A stretch of DNA of 64,000 bases. Source: Pseudoalteromonas nigrifaciens (lineage in GTDB: Bacteria > Pseudomonadota > Gammaproteobacteria > Enterobacterales > Alteromonadaceae). Positions 47,568-56,687 of this stretch are shown here, piece by piece. The stretch spans positions 434,001 to 498,000 of the forward strand of contig NZ_CP011036.1 in the NCBI RefSeq assembly GCF_002221505.1, read 5' to 3'. Position numbers and translations under genes: made by a program. Each line of letters begins with the position of its first letter. Positions within the stretch are counted from its first letter, which is position 1. Below the pieces are notes generated by a model that saw nothing but the letters and a program-made list of their open reading frames with translations, was not told the DNA's origin and did no database searches.

Positions 47568-48242
47568 GTGAAAAATGCCGTTTTAGCATTACGTGCCCAA
47601 CAAATAAGCGAATCGCGCCGTGAGTTTAACGCTCGAGGCGCTAAAATGACACGTTGCCAGCAATGCCTACTTGCAGAGCTTTACTGTATTTGTGAAGGGG
47701 TTGTACAAGCCGATTGCGACGCCGCTGTTTGTTTACTTATGTATCATAATGAAAGCTTTAAACCTTCAAATACTGGGCGTTTAATTGCCGAAATAGTACC
47801 TGAAAACTATGCATTTAGATGGGACAGAACTGATCCCGATGCCAAACTTTTAGCATTAATAAACGATCCGCAATATCAACCTATGGTTGTATTTCCTGCT
47901 GAAGATGTAGAGCCGGGCAGAGCCGTAACTGAAGTAAATATAACAGCCGGTAAAAAACCGCTATTTATATTTCTAGACGGCACCTGGCGCGAAGCTAAAA
48001 AAATGATCCGCAAAAGCCCGTATTTAGATAACCTTCCGGTATTGTCGATCACTGCCGACAAACTCTCAGACTACCGCCTTCGCGTTGCTCCCCATGCGCA
48101 TCAACTTGGCACCGCAGAAGTGGCCATTATGGTGCTAGCGTTAGCGGGAGAGAAAGATGCAGCCACAAAACTAGAACAGCATTTTATAAAATTCCGCGAC
48201 GCGTACTTATTAGGTAAACGCAATAAAGGCAGGCCAGAGTAA
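47568..48242 (+). CDS. DTW-domain tRNA-uridine aminocarboxypropyltransferase
   Basis: A 224-residue protein with the DTW motif in FLDGTWREAKKM and the N-terminal cysteines CQQCLLAELYCIC, which bind zinc. DTW proteins such as TapT attach the 3-amino-3-carboxypropyl group to uridine in tRNA (acp3U). The start is GTG 47568. Which tRNA position is modified cannot be read from the sequence. Confidence 0.88.
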   Translation: MKNAVLALRAQQISESRREFNARGAKMTRCQQCLLAELYCICEGVVQADCDAAVCLLMYHNESFKPSNTGRLIAEIVPENYAFRWDRTDPDAKLLALINDPQYQPMVVFPAEDVEPGRAVTEVNITAGKKPLFIFLDGTWREAKKMIRKSPYLDNLPVLSITADKLSDYRLRVAPHAHQLGTAEVAIMVLALAGEKDAATKLEQHFIKFRDAYLLGKRNKGRPE

Positions 48243-48645
48243 AAGGGCTGGTTTCAGGCAGAGATTAAACCAAAATCGGCGTTTAATTTCCTCGTAGGCG
48301 GGGCTTTATGCCGCGCTTGTTAAAATTAAAAAACTGAGCGAGGTAAACTCCCGTATACAAGTCAGGCTCGGTCTATATCACTTAGCTAGAACTTAAAAGC
48401 TAGAACCTTATATCTAACGCTTTTAATATTTTTATAATTTATAACTTCTTCCCTGCTTCCCTCACATTACTCAAAAAACAAACTACTCTTTTAACAATAG
48501 TTATTTGTAACTAAAAATACACTCAATATAATCAACTTTTTTACTATTTAAAAAAATAAAACAAATAAAAAAGCATTTCATTTGCGCCTTTTACATTTAT
48601 AAATTATAGTTCAGCGATATATCACCCTAAGGGAATATCATTCAA
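48243..48645. repeat. Intergenic stretch with one REP copy and AT-rich DNA
   Basis: A REP pair lies at 48293-48359, its last arm degenerate. The following ~280 bp before the chemoreceptor are very AT-rich and should contain its promoter. No gene is seen. Confidence 0.75.
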
Positions 48646-50186
48646 ATGAGTCAGCAAAAACAAGCGATAGTCGACCAGGAAGTTACTTTTGGTATTGATG
48701 AAGAACTACTCTCTACTACAGATTTACAAGGAGTCATAACTTACGCAAATGATAACTTTTGTAAAGTTGCTGGATATACATTAGATGAGCTAGTAGGTAA
48801 TAACCACAGCATGGTGCGCCACCCTGATATGCCCAAAGCTGCGTTTGCCGATTTATGGTCTAATTTAAAGAATGATATTGCTTGGCGAGGTGCAATTAAA
48901 AACAGATGTAAAAATGGTCAATACTACTGGGTTGACGCATTTGTAACGCCAATTTATGAAAATGGAAAAAAATAGGCTATCAATCTGTTAGGCGCCGACT
49001 ATTACCTGAGTACTTAAACAGCGCAGAAAATCTGTATAAGCGTATTAATAGTGGCAAGTCTATAAATACATTTACTCATAATCTGTCGGCACTCAAACTC
49101 CCTCTATATTTATGCTTTAGTGCACTTTTTGCTTGGTTAGCTAGTTATTCACTGTGGTTTATTTTGCTGTTTATTCCTCTGCCTTTTGTTATTTATTATG
49201 ATCAGCTCGTTTTATCGCAGCGATACCTTAAAAAAAGAAAAACTGAGTCAGACAGTATCTCTCGCCATGTGTTTTCGGGCAGTAATATATTTAGTTTTGC
49301 TGATTTTCAAATTAAATTACTCGAAGGAAAAGTCACTACAATAGTAGGGCGGATCATCGATGGAACATTGAGTTTAGAAAAGGGTGCCAACTCACTCAAA
49401 GCCGTTGCTCAAAAATCTAAATTGGGGGTTGAAAAAGAAGCTGCAGAGCTACATCAGGTTTCGTCAGCGGTTGAGCAAATGGTTAACTCAATTGATAACG
49501 TTGCCAAAAGTACTGTTATAACTACCCAGAAAGTAAATCAAGCGCATTCAAATTGTGAAGCAGCTACGCAGGCTATGTCGCAAACTATGGATAAAGTTTC
49601 TTTACTCGCAAATGAGGTAGATAATTCAGCTAATTCAGCAACAGAATTAGCCAAAGAGGCAGGTAAAATTGGCGATATCATGCAAGAAATTCAAGGTATT
49701 GCAGATCAAACTAATTTACTTGCGTTAAACGCAGCCATAGAGGCAGCGCGTGCTGGAGAGCATGGTAGAGGTTTTTCTGTCGTTGCAGATGAAGTTCGCG
49801 CGTTATCAAGCAGAACCCACTCTGCCACTGAGCAAATACAAACATCTATAGCAGAAATGCAGTCAACGTTATTAAGCTGGTCTAAAACGATGGAAGTTGG
49901 AAAAAACGCTGCCGAAGACTGTGTTAAAGAAACACGCCAAACACAAGACGTTGTTTCTCAGGTGCATCTTTCTATTAGTGATATTTCAGATCTCACGAGC
50001 CAAATATCTACAGCTGCCGAAGAACAAAGTATGGTATCGCAAGAGATTAGCCGTAACATTTACAATATTAGTGAAACCTCAAGCGAAAACCTAACTCAAG
50101 CACAATTAGTAGAAGTCGAATCAGATTCTATTGATAAACGCTCAAAAATGCTTGCATCATTAGGGCTATCTTTCAAAGTAGATTAA
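48646..50186 (+). pseudogene. Aer-like chemoreceptor (PAS domain, MCP), frameshifted at an A7 tract
   Basis: The first frame (48646-48975) encodes a PAS domain (VTFGIDEELLSTTDL to [13 protein letters not shown]) and stops right after a run of seven A (48966-48972). One extra A, or a -1 ribosomal slip there, would restore GKK-IGYQSV and join a second frame reaching 50186. That frame has a hydrophobic membrane region (about 49085-49215) and an MCP signalling domain with the hairpin tip [21 protein letters not shown] (seen as [20 protein letters not shown] in part). The full product of about 513 residues matches the length of Aer (506). It may be a pseudogene, a phase-variable gene or a sequencing error. 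Confidence 0.88.
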
Positions 50187-50441
50187 AGGGCGGGTAAGAG
50201 CAGGTTTCAGGCATTAGGTTTTAGGCAGAGATTAAACCAAAATCGGTGTTTAAATTACCCGTAGGCGGGGCTTTATGCCGCGCTTGTTAAAAATCAAAAA
50301 AGCGTAAGGTAAATCTACTACTACTACAAGCTAGGTATTTTAAGCTTATTTAATGTGGGTTTTAAAAATATAAAAACTGGATAAACAACTTAAAGGATTA
50401 ATACTTTTTTGATTTTTGATTTTTCTTGAGGAAAGAAAAAT
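50187..50441. repeat. REP arm between the chemoreceptor and tRNA-His
   Basis: GTAGGCGGGGCTTTATGCCG at 50261-50280 is an intact first arm; the second is largely lost (GCGTAAGGTAAATC). No gene is seen. Confidence 0.75.
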
Positions 50442-50518
50442 TGGGGCGATTGACGGGGCTTGAACCCGCGACAACCGGAATCACAATCCGGGGCTCTACC
50501 AACTGAGCTACAACCGCC
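50442..50518 (-). tRNA. tRNA-His (anticodon GTG)
   Basis: On the minus strand a full cloverleaf is seen. The acceptor GCGGTTG pairs with CAATCGC, the D arm has AGCTCAGTTGGTAGAGC, the anticodon stem CCGGA/TCCGG encloses TTGTGAT with GTG in the middle, the T loop is TTCAAGC, and CCA is encoded. An extra 5' G opposite C73 is the hallmark of tRNA-His. Confidence 0.97.
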
Positions 50519-50779
50519 ACAACACACCTTGGTTGGTGTGAGGCGCATAATACATAAAGTATTAAAAGTTGTGAAGCAAAAAAGTGAAAAAAATTAAAAA
50601 AAGAGCGAAATAGCATGTTTAGTGTGTGTTTTGCACGAAAAGCAGTCAAGTTAACTAATGTTTTAATAAGTAACTGGATTAAAACTTATTTATGCAAACC
50701 CATTATGTAGTGAATCTAAAATGTAAATAATATATAATTTGCCAATAAAATCAGATGAACGACTTTCAGGGACCACAAA

Positions 50780-51598
50780 ATGGAATCGGTACTCAATTGG
50801 CTTAATGAAAACTCAGGCCTAATCTTACACTATGGAATACAAGCGGTAATAGCGCTGGTTATCTTTTTATTAGGTGGGCGAATTGCAAAATTTTGTGCAA
50901 ACTTAACCGAAAAAGCATTCGACAAAAAGAAAGTAGACAAAGCAGTAGGCTCATTTGTTTCTAGTATTGTATTTGCCATAGTATTTATGGCGACCGTTTT
51001 AATGGCGCTGTCGCAAATAGGGATCGAAACAACCTCATTTATTGCTATTTTAGGTGCTGCTGGTTTAGCTGTAGGTTTAGCACTACAAGGCTCGCTTTCT
51101 AACTTTGCATCAGGCGTGCTGATTATTTTACTACGCCCTTTTAAATCGGGTGACTACGTAGAGGCAGGTAATAAAGCCGGCACTATTAAAAAAATCGAAA
51201 TATTTTCAACAGAGCTGCGCACCCCAGATAACAAAGTTATCATAATGCCAAATTCAAAAATCATGTCAGATGCAATCGTTAATTACTCACGAGAGTCAAC
51301 ACGCCGTATAGATTTAGTAATTCGTGTAGATTACGATGCCGATTTACGCAAAGCGAAAGAAGTGCTTAAATCAATACTCGATAGCGAGTCACGCATTTTA
51401 AAAGATCCGGCTTATAACGTATCAGTATCTGAGCTTGCTGAATCAAGCGTAAACTTTATAGTTCGCCCGTGGGTTGAGTCAGCCGATTATTGGCCTACGT
51501 ACTGGAGTTTACTCGAAGAAATTAAAATTATATTTGATGAGCAAGGGATCAATATTCCAGCTCCTCAGATGGATGTACATTTACGCAAACAAGATTAA
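50780..51598 (+). CDS. mscS: Small-conductance mechanosensitive channel (MscS family)
   Basis: A 272-residue membrane protein with three membrane segments (about 17-40, 60-82 and 88-115) and a cytoplasmic beta/alpha domain. The pore helix has the glycine/alanine pattern AAGLAVGLALQGSLSNFASGVLI (seen in part as GLAVGLALQGSLSNFASG), and LRPFKSGDYVEAG follows. It opens on hypo-osmotic shock. Confidence 0.95.
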   Translation: MESVLNWLNENSGLILHYGIQAVIALVIFLLGGRIAKFCANLTEKAFDKKKVDKAVGSFVSSIVFAIVFMATVLMALSQIGIETTSFIAILGAAGLAVGLALQGSLSNFASGVLIILLRPFKSGDYVEAGNKAGTIKKIEIFSTELRTPDNKVIIMPNSKIMSDAIVNYSRESTRRIDLVIRVDYDADLRKAKEVLKSILDSESRILKDPAYNVSVSELAESSVNFIVRPWVESADYWPTYWSLLEEIKIIFDEQGINIPAPQMDVHLRKQD

Positions 51599-51630
51599 TT
51601 TACTTACAGCTATACAAAGGTTATTTTTAA

Positions 51631-52413
51631 ATGAAACTAAAGCTTTTATCAATTTTAGTTGCAGCAACAGCAGCAACTAACGCATTTGCAGACGACGCTG
51701 AGCAAAAAACCTGGGAAGTTACCAGTGAGCTAGGCGCTATTATTACCAGCGGTAACACCGAAACCACCACACTTAAAGGTGGTATTAAGGTATTGCATCA
51801 TCTAGAACGTTGGAATAATGAGTACAAAATCGACGGTATTTATAAAGAAGACGAAGTAGAAAACGACGATGGTACAAAAGACAAACAGCGTACTAACGAA
51901 AAATACGCTATTTCTGCACAAGGCAATTACAAATTAAATGAAAAACACTCGCACCTATTCATTTATGGTTCACACGTTTCAGACTATTTTGGTGCCTATA
52001 GAAGTGAATCGGTAGTTTCTGCTGGTTATGGTTTACGTTTATTAAACGAAAAAACCATGTGGTTAAGTGCCGAAATTGGTCCTGGTTATAAGTACTTTAA
52101 GTATCCAGATGTAAGCACAGAAGTTGACGAAAATGGTAATTCACTTGCTGGTGAATACGAAGGCGAAATTATTGCCTTAGGTAAATTAGATTACAACTGG
52201 AAGATTTCTGATAACGCTCGTTTTACGCAATTAGTAACAGTAGAGTATGGTGACACCAACACCAAAACACGCTCAGAAACTGCACTACTTGCTAAAATAA
52301 ATGGTTCATTACAAATGAAGGTTGCTTACAATATTATTAACAACTCAGATGTTGCTGATGACAAAGAAAGCACCGATACAGAGACCTCGCTAACACTGGT
52401 TTACAGTTTTTAA
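51631..52413 (+). CDS. DUF481 family outer-membrane protein
   Basis: This 260-residue protein has a signal peptide (to about 20, TNAFADD). The rest is alternating strands with aromatic ends and a final VYSF ending in F, typical of an outer-membrane beta-barrel. The start WEVTSELGAIITSGNTETTT matches DUF481 (YdiY-like, salt-induced) proteins. It lies 32 bp beyond mscS, which suggests a shared osmotic role, but this is inferred. Confidence 0.88.
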   Translation: MKLKLLSILVAATAATNAFADDAEQKTWEVTSELGAIITSGNTETTTLKGGIKVLHHLERWNNEYKIDGIYKEDEVENDDGTKDKQRTNEKYAISAQGNYKLNEKHSHLFIYGSHVSDYFGAYRSESVVSAGYGLRLLNEKTMWLSAEIGPGYKYFKYPDVSTEVDENGNSLAGEYEGEIIALGKLDYNWKISDNARFTQLVTVEYGDTNTKTRSETALLAKINGSLQMKVAYNIINNSDVADDKESTDTETSLTLVYSF

Positions 52414-52535
52414 CCAATAATACCAAGTTAATGACATTTAAATGACTAAAGGGGCAAAAGTCCCTTTTTTATTTGTTCAATAGTAATGTAGAATACACAG
52501 CAATTCTTGTTGTAGACCTAGGGAAATACCTACTC

Positions 52536-55088
52536 GTGAGCCTTTTTAAACACTTATTTAGTGCTTTAGTATTAATATGTAGCTTTAGTGCATTAGCATT
52601 CACCCCGAGTGCGTCGCAAATAGAGCAATTTAAAAAACTACCAAAGTCTCAGCAGCAGGCATTGGCAAAGCAGTACGGTGTTGACCTATCGGTAATAACT
52701 GGGTCAAGCCAATCAAGTAATCAACCTCAAGTTGAAGAACCCACAATCGGTCCTCGTTTAGTACAACAAGAGCAAGCAGCAAAAGCAGAACCAGCAAAAC
52801 AAAACCCTAATACAGTTAAGCCATTTGGTTATGAACTTTTTGCCGGTGAACCGACTACATTTATGCCTAGCGAAACCGCAGCAGTGCCCGACACCTACTT
52901 AGTAGGGCGTGGCGATCAGCTACTAATTAACTTTTATGGTAAAGAAAGCGATAGATTTGAAGTGATCGTTGATCGCGAAGGGCGCATTAGCATCCCTAAC
53001 TTAAGCCCAGTACAAGTTGCAGGTTTAACCTTCGCTGAGGTTAAAGAATTAATAAAAGTTAAAGTAGAACAAGAAATTATTGGCGTTAAAGTATTTGTGT
53101 CGCTTGGTCAGTTACGCAGCATGCGTATTTTAGTACTTGGCGAAGCATACAAGCCTGGTAGTTATAATGTATCGTCTTTAACTACTGTGTCGCATGCATT
53201 ATTTGTAAGTGGTGGTGTATCTGATATTGCTTCATTGCGTAACATTCAAGTAAAGCGTGCGGGTAAAGTAGTTGCTAATTTTGATTTGTACGACTTACTT
53301 ATTCATGGTGATAGCAGTAACGATATAACTTTAAAGCCCGGTGACGCCGTATTTGTACCTTCAGTTGGTGCACAAGTAAAAGTAGAAGGCTTAGTGAAAC
53401 GCCCAGCTATATTCGAACTTAAAAAAGGCGAAACGGCGAAAGAATTACTAGCTATGGCTGGCGGCTTAAAACCAGGTGCCTATACAAAAAATGCAGTGGT
53501 AGAGCGTTTTAACAACAATCGTAAAGAAGTACTTACCGTAGACTTTTCTGCTAATAGCATAAACTATATTCCCCAAGACGGCGACCGCGTACGCTTTAAT
53601 ACCATAAGCTCACAATATAAAAATTCAGTTAATTTAGTCGGTGCCGTAGTACGCCCTGGTAGCTATCAATGGCACCAAGGTAAACGTATTTCCGATGTTC
53701 TAAAGTCGGTACGTGGCGATCTACTTCCCCAAGCTGATTTAAGCTATGGCTTATTAGTACGCGAAATAAACATAAATGGTGACATAGAAGTGCATCAGTT
53801 TGATGTAGCTTTAGCTATTATTAAAAATAGCGAAAACGACCTAGCCTTAAACGCCAACGACAAAATACTTGTATTTAGTGAGTTTGAAGAAAAACAAGAT
53901 GAAAAGTTAACGTTAGCGGCAACTGGCTCAGGTACTAAAAAAGATACATCAATTGAGCAAGCTGCAACACAAGGTGAAAATAGTAACCAATTAAGTGCAG
54001 CAAGTTATACACCTTATAGCCGTAACAATTTATTAGCGCCAATCATTAAAAAGCTTAAACGCCAAGCATCGACCGAGCAAGCTATTCAGCTAGTAGAAGT
54101 TAACGGCAGTGTTACTTACCCAGGTGTTTACCCATTAACGATAGGTGGCGAAGTTGCTGACCTTGTGACGGCAGCGGGTGGCTTACTTGAATCGGCTTAT
54201 ACCAAACAAGCCGAAATTACCCGTATGGTTGATGGTGATGCTTCAAAAGTAGAGCATATAAAAATAGACTTTGATCAAGTAGTAAATGGTAATGAACAAA
54301 ACCGTATTGCTTTACAAAGTAAAGACAGCCTGAATATTTTTGCAATTCCAAACTGGCAAGAAAACGTAAAAGTAACCTTAAAGGGGGAGCTATTATTCCC
54401 GGGAACTTACACAATTCGCCGTGGCGAAACATTAACTAATTTGTTAGAGCGCGCAGGTGGTTTTTCAGATTTTGCTGAGCAAAAGGCAGCGGTATTTATT
54501 CGCCAGTCAGTTAAGCAGCAAGAGCAACAGCAGTTAGCACGTTTGACTAACGAATTACGCCGCGATGTGGCATCTAAAAGCTTTCAAGACTCTATAAACA
54601 GCAGCACGCTTTCGTACGACGAAATGAACAAACTACTAAACGACCTAGCCGATGTAGAAGCAGTTGGGCGCTTAGTTATCGACCTGCCTTTAATTGTAAA
54701 TAATCAGCAAAACTTAGTGCTACAAGATGGTGATACACTTTACGTGCCTAGTAAGCGCGACTCTATCAGCGTAGTGGGAGAGGTTAATTATGCAACTACT
54801 CACTTATATAAGGCGGGTATAAGCGTAGACGACTACCTTAAGCTAAGTGGAGGCCTTAAAGAGCGTGCCGATGACGACCGTATTTATATAATTAAAGCCA
54901 ATGGCTCGGTAAAAATACCTAATACGGGTAGTTGGTTTGCAGTTAATAACTCAGAGCAACTAGAAGCAGGCGACACCATAGTAGTACCTATGGACACAGG
55001 GCACATGGATAAGCTAACGCTGTGGAGCACCGCAACACAAATACTGTATCAATTAGGTGTAGCAGTAGCTGCAATCGGTAGCCTTTAA
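52536..55088 (+). CDS. SLBB-domain polysaccharide export protein (Wza-like, large form)
   Basis: From GTG 52536 the protein has 850 residues and starts with a signal peptide (MSLFKHLFSALVLICSFSALA). A Poly_export domain at about 125-200 (TYLVGRGDQLLINFYG) is followed by at least five SLBB-type repeats (for example RSMRILVLGEAYKPGSYNV, VKVEGLVKRPAIF, VNLVGAVVRPGSY, VTLKGELLFPGTY, ISVVGEVNYATTH), and a hydrophobic tail of about 18 residues. Standard Wza has 2-3 SLBB domains and about 380 residues. Such long forms occur in marine gammaproteobacterial O-antigen or capsule loci. A TTG at 52473 is a less likely start. Confidence 0.88.
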   Translation: MSLFKHLFSALVLICSFSALAFTPSASQIEQFKKLPKSQQQALAKQYGVDLSVITGSSQSSNQPQVEEPTIGPRLVQQEQAAKAEPAKQNPNTVKPFGYELFAGEPTTFMPSETAAVPDTYLVGRGDQLLINFYGKESDRFEVIVDREGRISIPNLSPVQVAGLTFAEVKELIKVKVEQEIIGVKVFVSLGQLRSMRILVLGEAYKPGSYNVSSLTTVSHALFVSGGVSDIASLRNIQVKRAGKVVANFDLYDLLIHGDSSNDITLKPGDAVFVPSVGAQVKVEGLVKRPAIFELKKGETAKELLAMAGGLKPGAYTKNAVVERFNNNRKEVLTVDFSANSINYIPQDGDRVRFNTISSQYKNSVNLVGAVVRPGSYQWHQGKRISDVLKSVRGDLLPQADLSYGLLVREININGDIEVHQFDVALAIIKNSENDLALNANDKILVFSEFEEKQDEKLTLAATGSGTKKDTSIEQAATQGENSNQLSAASYTPYSRNNLLAPIIKKLKRQASTEQAIQLVEVNGSVTYPGVYPLTIGGEVADLVTAAGGLLESAYTKQAEITRMVDGDASKVEHIKIDFDQVVNGNEQNRIALQSKDSLNIFAIPNWQENVKVTLKGELLFPGTYTIRRGETLTNLLERAGGFSDFAEQKAAVFIRQSVKQQEQQQLARLTNELRRDVASKSFQDSINSSTLSYDEMNKLLNDLADVEAVGRLVIDLPLIVNNQQNLVLQDGDTLYVPSKRDSISVVGEVNYATTHLYKAGISVDDYLKLSGGLKERADDDRIYIIKANGSVKIPNTGSWFAVNNSEQLEAGDTIVVPMDTGHMDKLTLWSTATQILYQLGVAVAAIGSL

Positions 55089-55106
55089 GTAAAGTAATAA
55101 ATTAAA

Positions 55107-55139
55107 AACTAAAACCAAAGTAATCCTTTGGTTTTAGTT
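55107..55139 (+). terminator. Strong hairpin terminator after the Wza-like gene
   Basis: AACTAAAACCAAAG pairs perfectly with CTTTGGTTTTAGTT over a 5-nt loop (14 bp). The T-rich arm makes it a likely terminator that separates the export gene from the downstream operon. Confidence 0.75.
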
Positions 55140-55180
55140 AACATGTACAAAATAGTAAAAACAAAAATTAGCAATTAAAT

Positions 55181-55217
55181 CAGTACGTAGGAACTGCAAC
55201 CTAGGGGCGGAAGCGTG
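55181..55217 (+). promoter_or_regulatory. JUMPstart element with ops site (RfaH recruitment)
   Basis: CAGTACGTAGGAACTGCAAC followed by CTAGGGGCGGAAGCGTG aligns with the JUMPstart consensus. The ops core is GGCGGAAGCGTG (55206-55217), one base different from GGCGGTAGCGTG. RfaH loads on paused polymerase here and prevents termination in long surface-polysaccharide operons. It lies 124 bp upstream of the wzz start. Confidence 0.85.
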
Positions 55218-55225
55218 TCTGAATG

Positions 55226-55255
55226 ACTTGAAAGTAAATGGTTTTACTTCCAAGT
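55226..55255 (+). promoter_or_regulatory. Leader hairpin just after ops
   Basis: ACTTGAAAGTAAA pairs with TTTACTTCCAAGT (12 of 13 bp) over a 4-nt loop. It starts 8 bp after the ops element, so it could hold polymerase at ops or act in leader attenuation. Confidence 0.6.
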
Positions 55256-55340
55256 TGAAGCAAGACACCTCTGCGACGAACCGGACCGCAAGCCTGGCTG
55301 CAAGACTAATAAATAGCTTTAGCTATCAACCGAGATTTAT

Positions 55341-56303
55341 ATGAACAATAACCAAGCAAATATAAAAGAGAATAACGAATACGTGCAAAGCCATAACAAT
55401 AACATCGCTGACGACGAAATCGATTTACGTGAGCTGTTTGCTGTAATTTGGCAAGGAAAATGGCTAATAATAGCAATTACAGCACTGTTCGCAGTTGCAT
55501 CAGTTGTTTATGCAATTAACCAGCCTAATATCTATAAGTCAGAAGCATTGTTAGCGCCTGCAGAGCAAGAAGGTTCTGGTGGTTTGGCGGGCTTAGCTGG
55601 GCAGTTTGGTGGTTTAGCCAGCTTGGCGGGTGTTAATTTAGGTGGTGGTTCAAGTAATAAGGCACAATTAGCCATTGAGGTTTTAAAGTCACGCCAGTTT
55701 ACCAGCGACTTTATTCAAAAGCATAATATCTTACCAGACTTAATGGCTGCTAAAACGTGGGATATGCAAACGAATACTGTTGTATATGATAGCGAAATGT
55801 ACGATGCTCAAAACAATAAATGGATACGAGAGGTTAAAGCGCCTTTTAAGCCAGAGCCATCTATGCAGGAAGCGTTTAAGGTTTTTAGCAAAATAATAAG
55901 TGCAAGTACTGATAAAGAAAGCGGTATGGTTACCGTGTCGGTAGAGCATGTATCTCCTAGTGTTGCTCAGCAATGGGTTAGCTGGCTGATTGAAGATATA
56001 AATAAAAGCATGAAAGAACGAGATGTTTTAGAGGCAGTAAAAAGCACTGACTTTTTAACTCAGCAGCTAGAGCAAACTAAAATTGCTGATATACGTGCGG
56101 TACTTTACAAATTAGTTGAAGAGCAAACTAAAACAATTATGTTTGCAAAAGTACGCGACGAATATGTATTTAAAACGATTGATGCGGCATTAGTGCCAGA
56201 AGAAAAATTCAAGCCAAAACGCGCACTAATTGCAATACTTGGTACAATGCTAGGTGGTATGTTGAGTGTGATGCTTGTATTAGTTCGAAACTATATGAAA
56301 TAG
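55341..56303 (+). CDS. wzz: Wzz-family polysaccharide chain-length determinant
   Basis: A 320-residue inner-membrane protein with the Wzz layout: membrane segment 1 at about 37-57 (after DEIDLRELFAVIWQGKW), a periplasmic helical domain and membrane segment 2 at about 295-315 preceded by PEEKFKPKRALIA. There is no tyrosine-kinase domain. It sets the modal length of polymer made by Wzy and is the first gene after the ops site. Confidence 0.93.
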   Translation: MNNNQANIKENNEYVQSHNNNIADDEIDLRELFAVIWQGKWLIIAITALFAVASVVYAINQPNIYKSEALLAPAEQEGSGGLAGLAGQFGGLASLAGVNLGGGSSNKAQLAIEVLKSRQFTSDFIQKHNILPDLMAAKTWDMQTNTVVYDSEMYDAQNNKWIREVKAPFKPEPSMQEAFKVFSKIISASTDKESGMVTVSVEHVSPSVAQQWVSWLIEDINKSMKERDVLEAVKSTDFLTQQLEQTKIADIRAVLYKLVEEQTKTIMFAKVRDEYVFKTIDAALVPEEKFKPKRALIAILGTMLGGMLSVMLVLVRNYMK

Positions 56304-56687
56304 GTGGCCTATTGGGCACTTTTAAATAAAAGTATAAAAACAAGTGATTACAATGAGATGGTTAATGTTGACTGTCTCAAAATGGAAAAAAGTGTCTCAG
56401 TGGGTTGTAATAAAGCTGAGATACAAAGTTGAAAAAGTGCAACTTAATAGTGGGTGCTGCTTGCTCTAGAGTAGATTTGGAATATTTACTTTCTTAGATA
56501 AATGGCTATAAATTACCTTAAATATGCTCATATCATAGGTTTAGATATTTAGTTGGAAACAGGTAAAGTCTGGTATTTAATTAAACTACATAAGCGATAC
56601 AAGATAGCTAGACACTGTTTTAATAACTTGGCTAGATAAAACACGCCATGAATATAAATAGTTCGATAAATAAGAGTTAAATTAAAA
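56304..56687. other. Non-coding gap between wzz and the flippase gene
   Basis: These 384 bp are AT-rich with no convincing ORF, terminator or repeat. The gap is unusual inside an ops-controlled operon and may mark the junction where the serotype-specific genes were exchanged. Confidence 0.5.
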
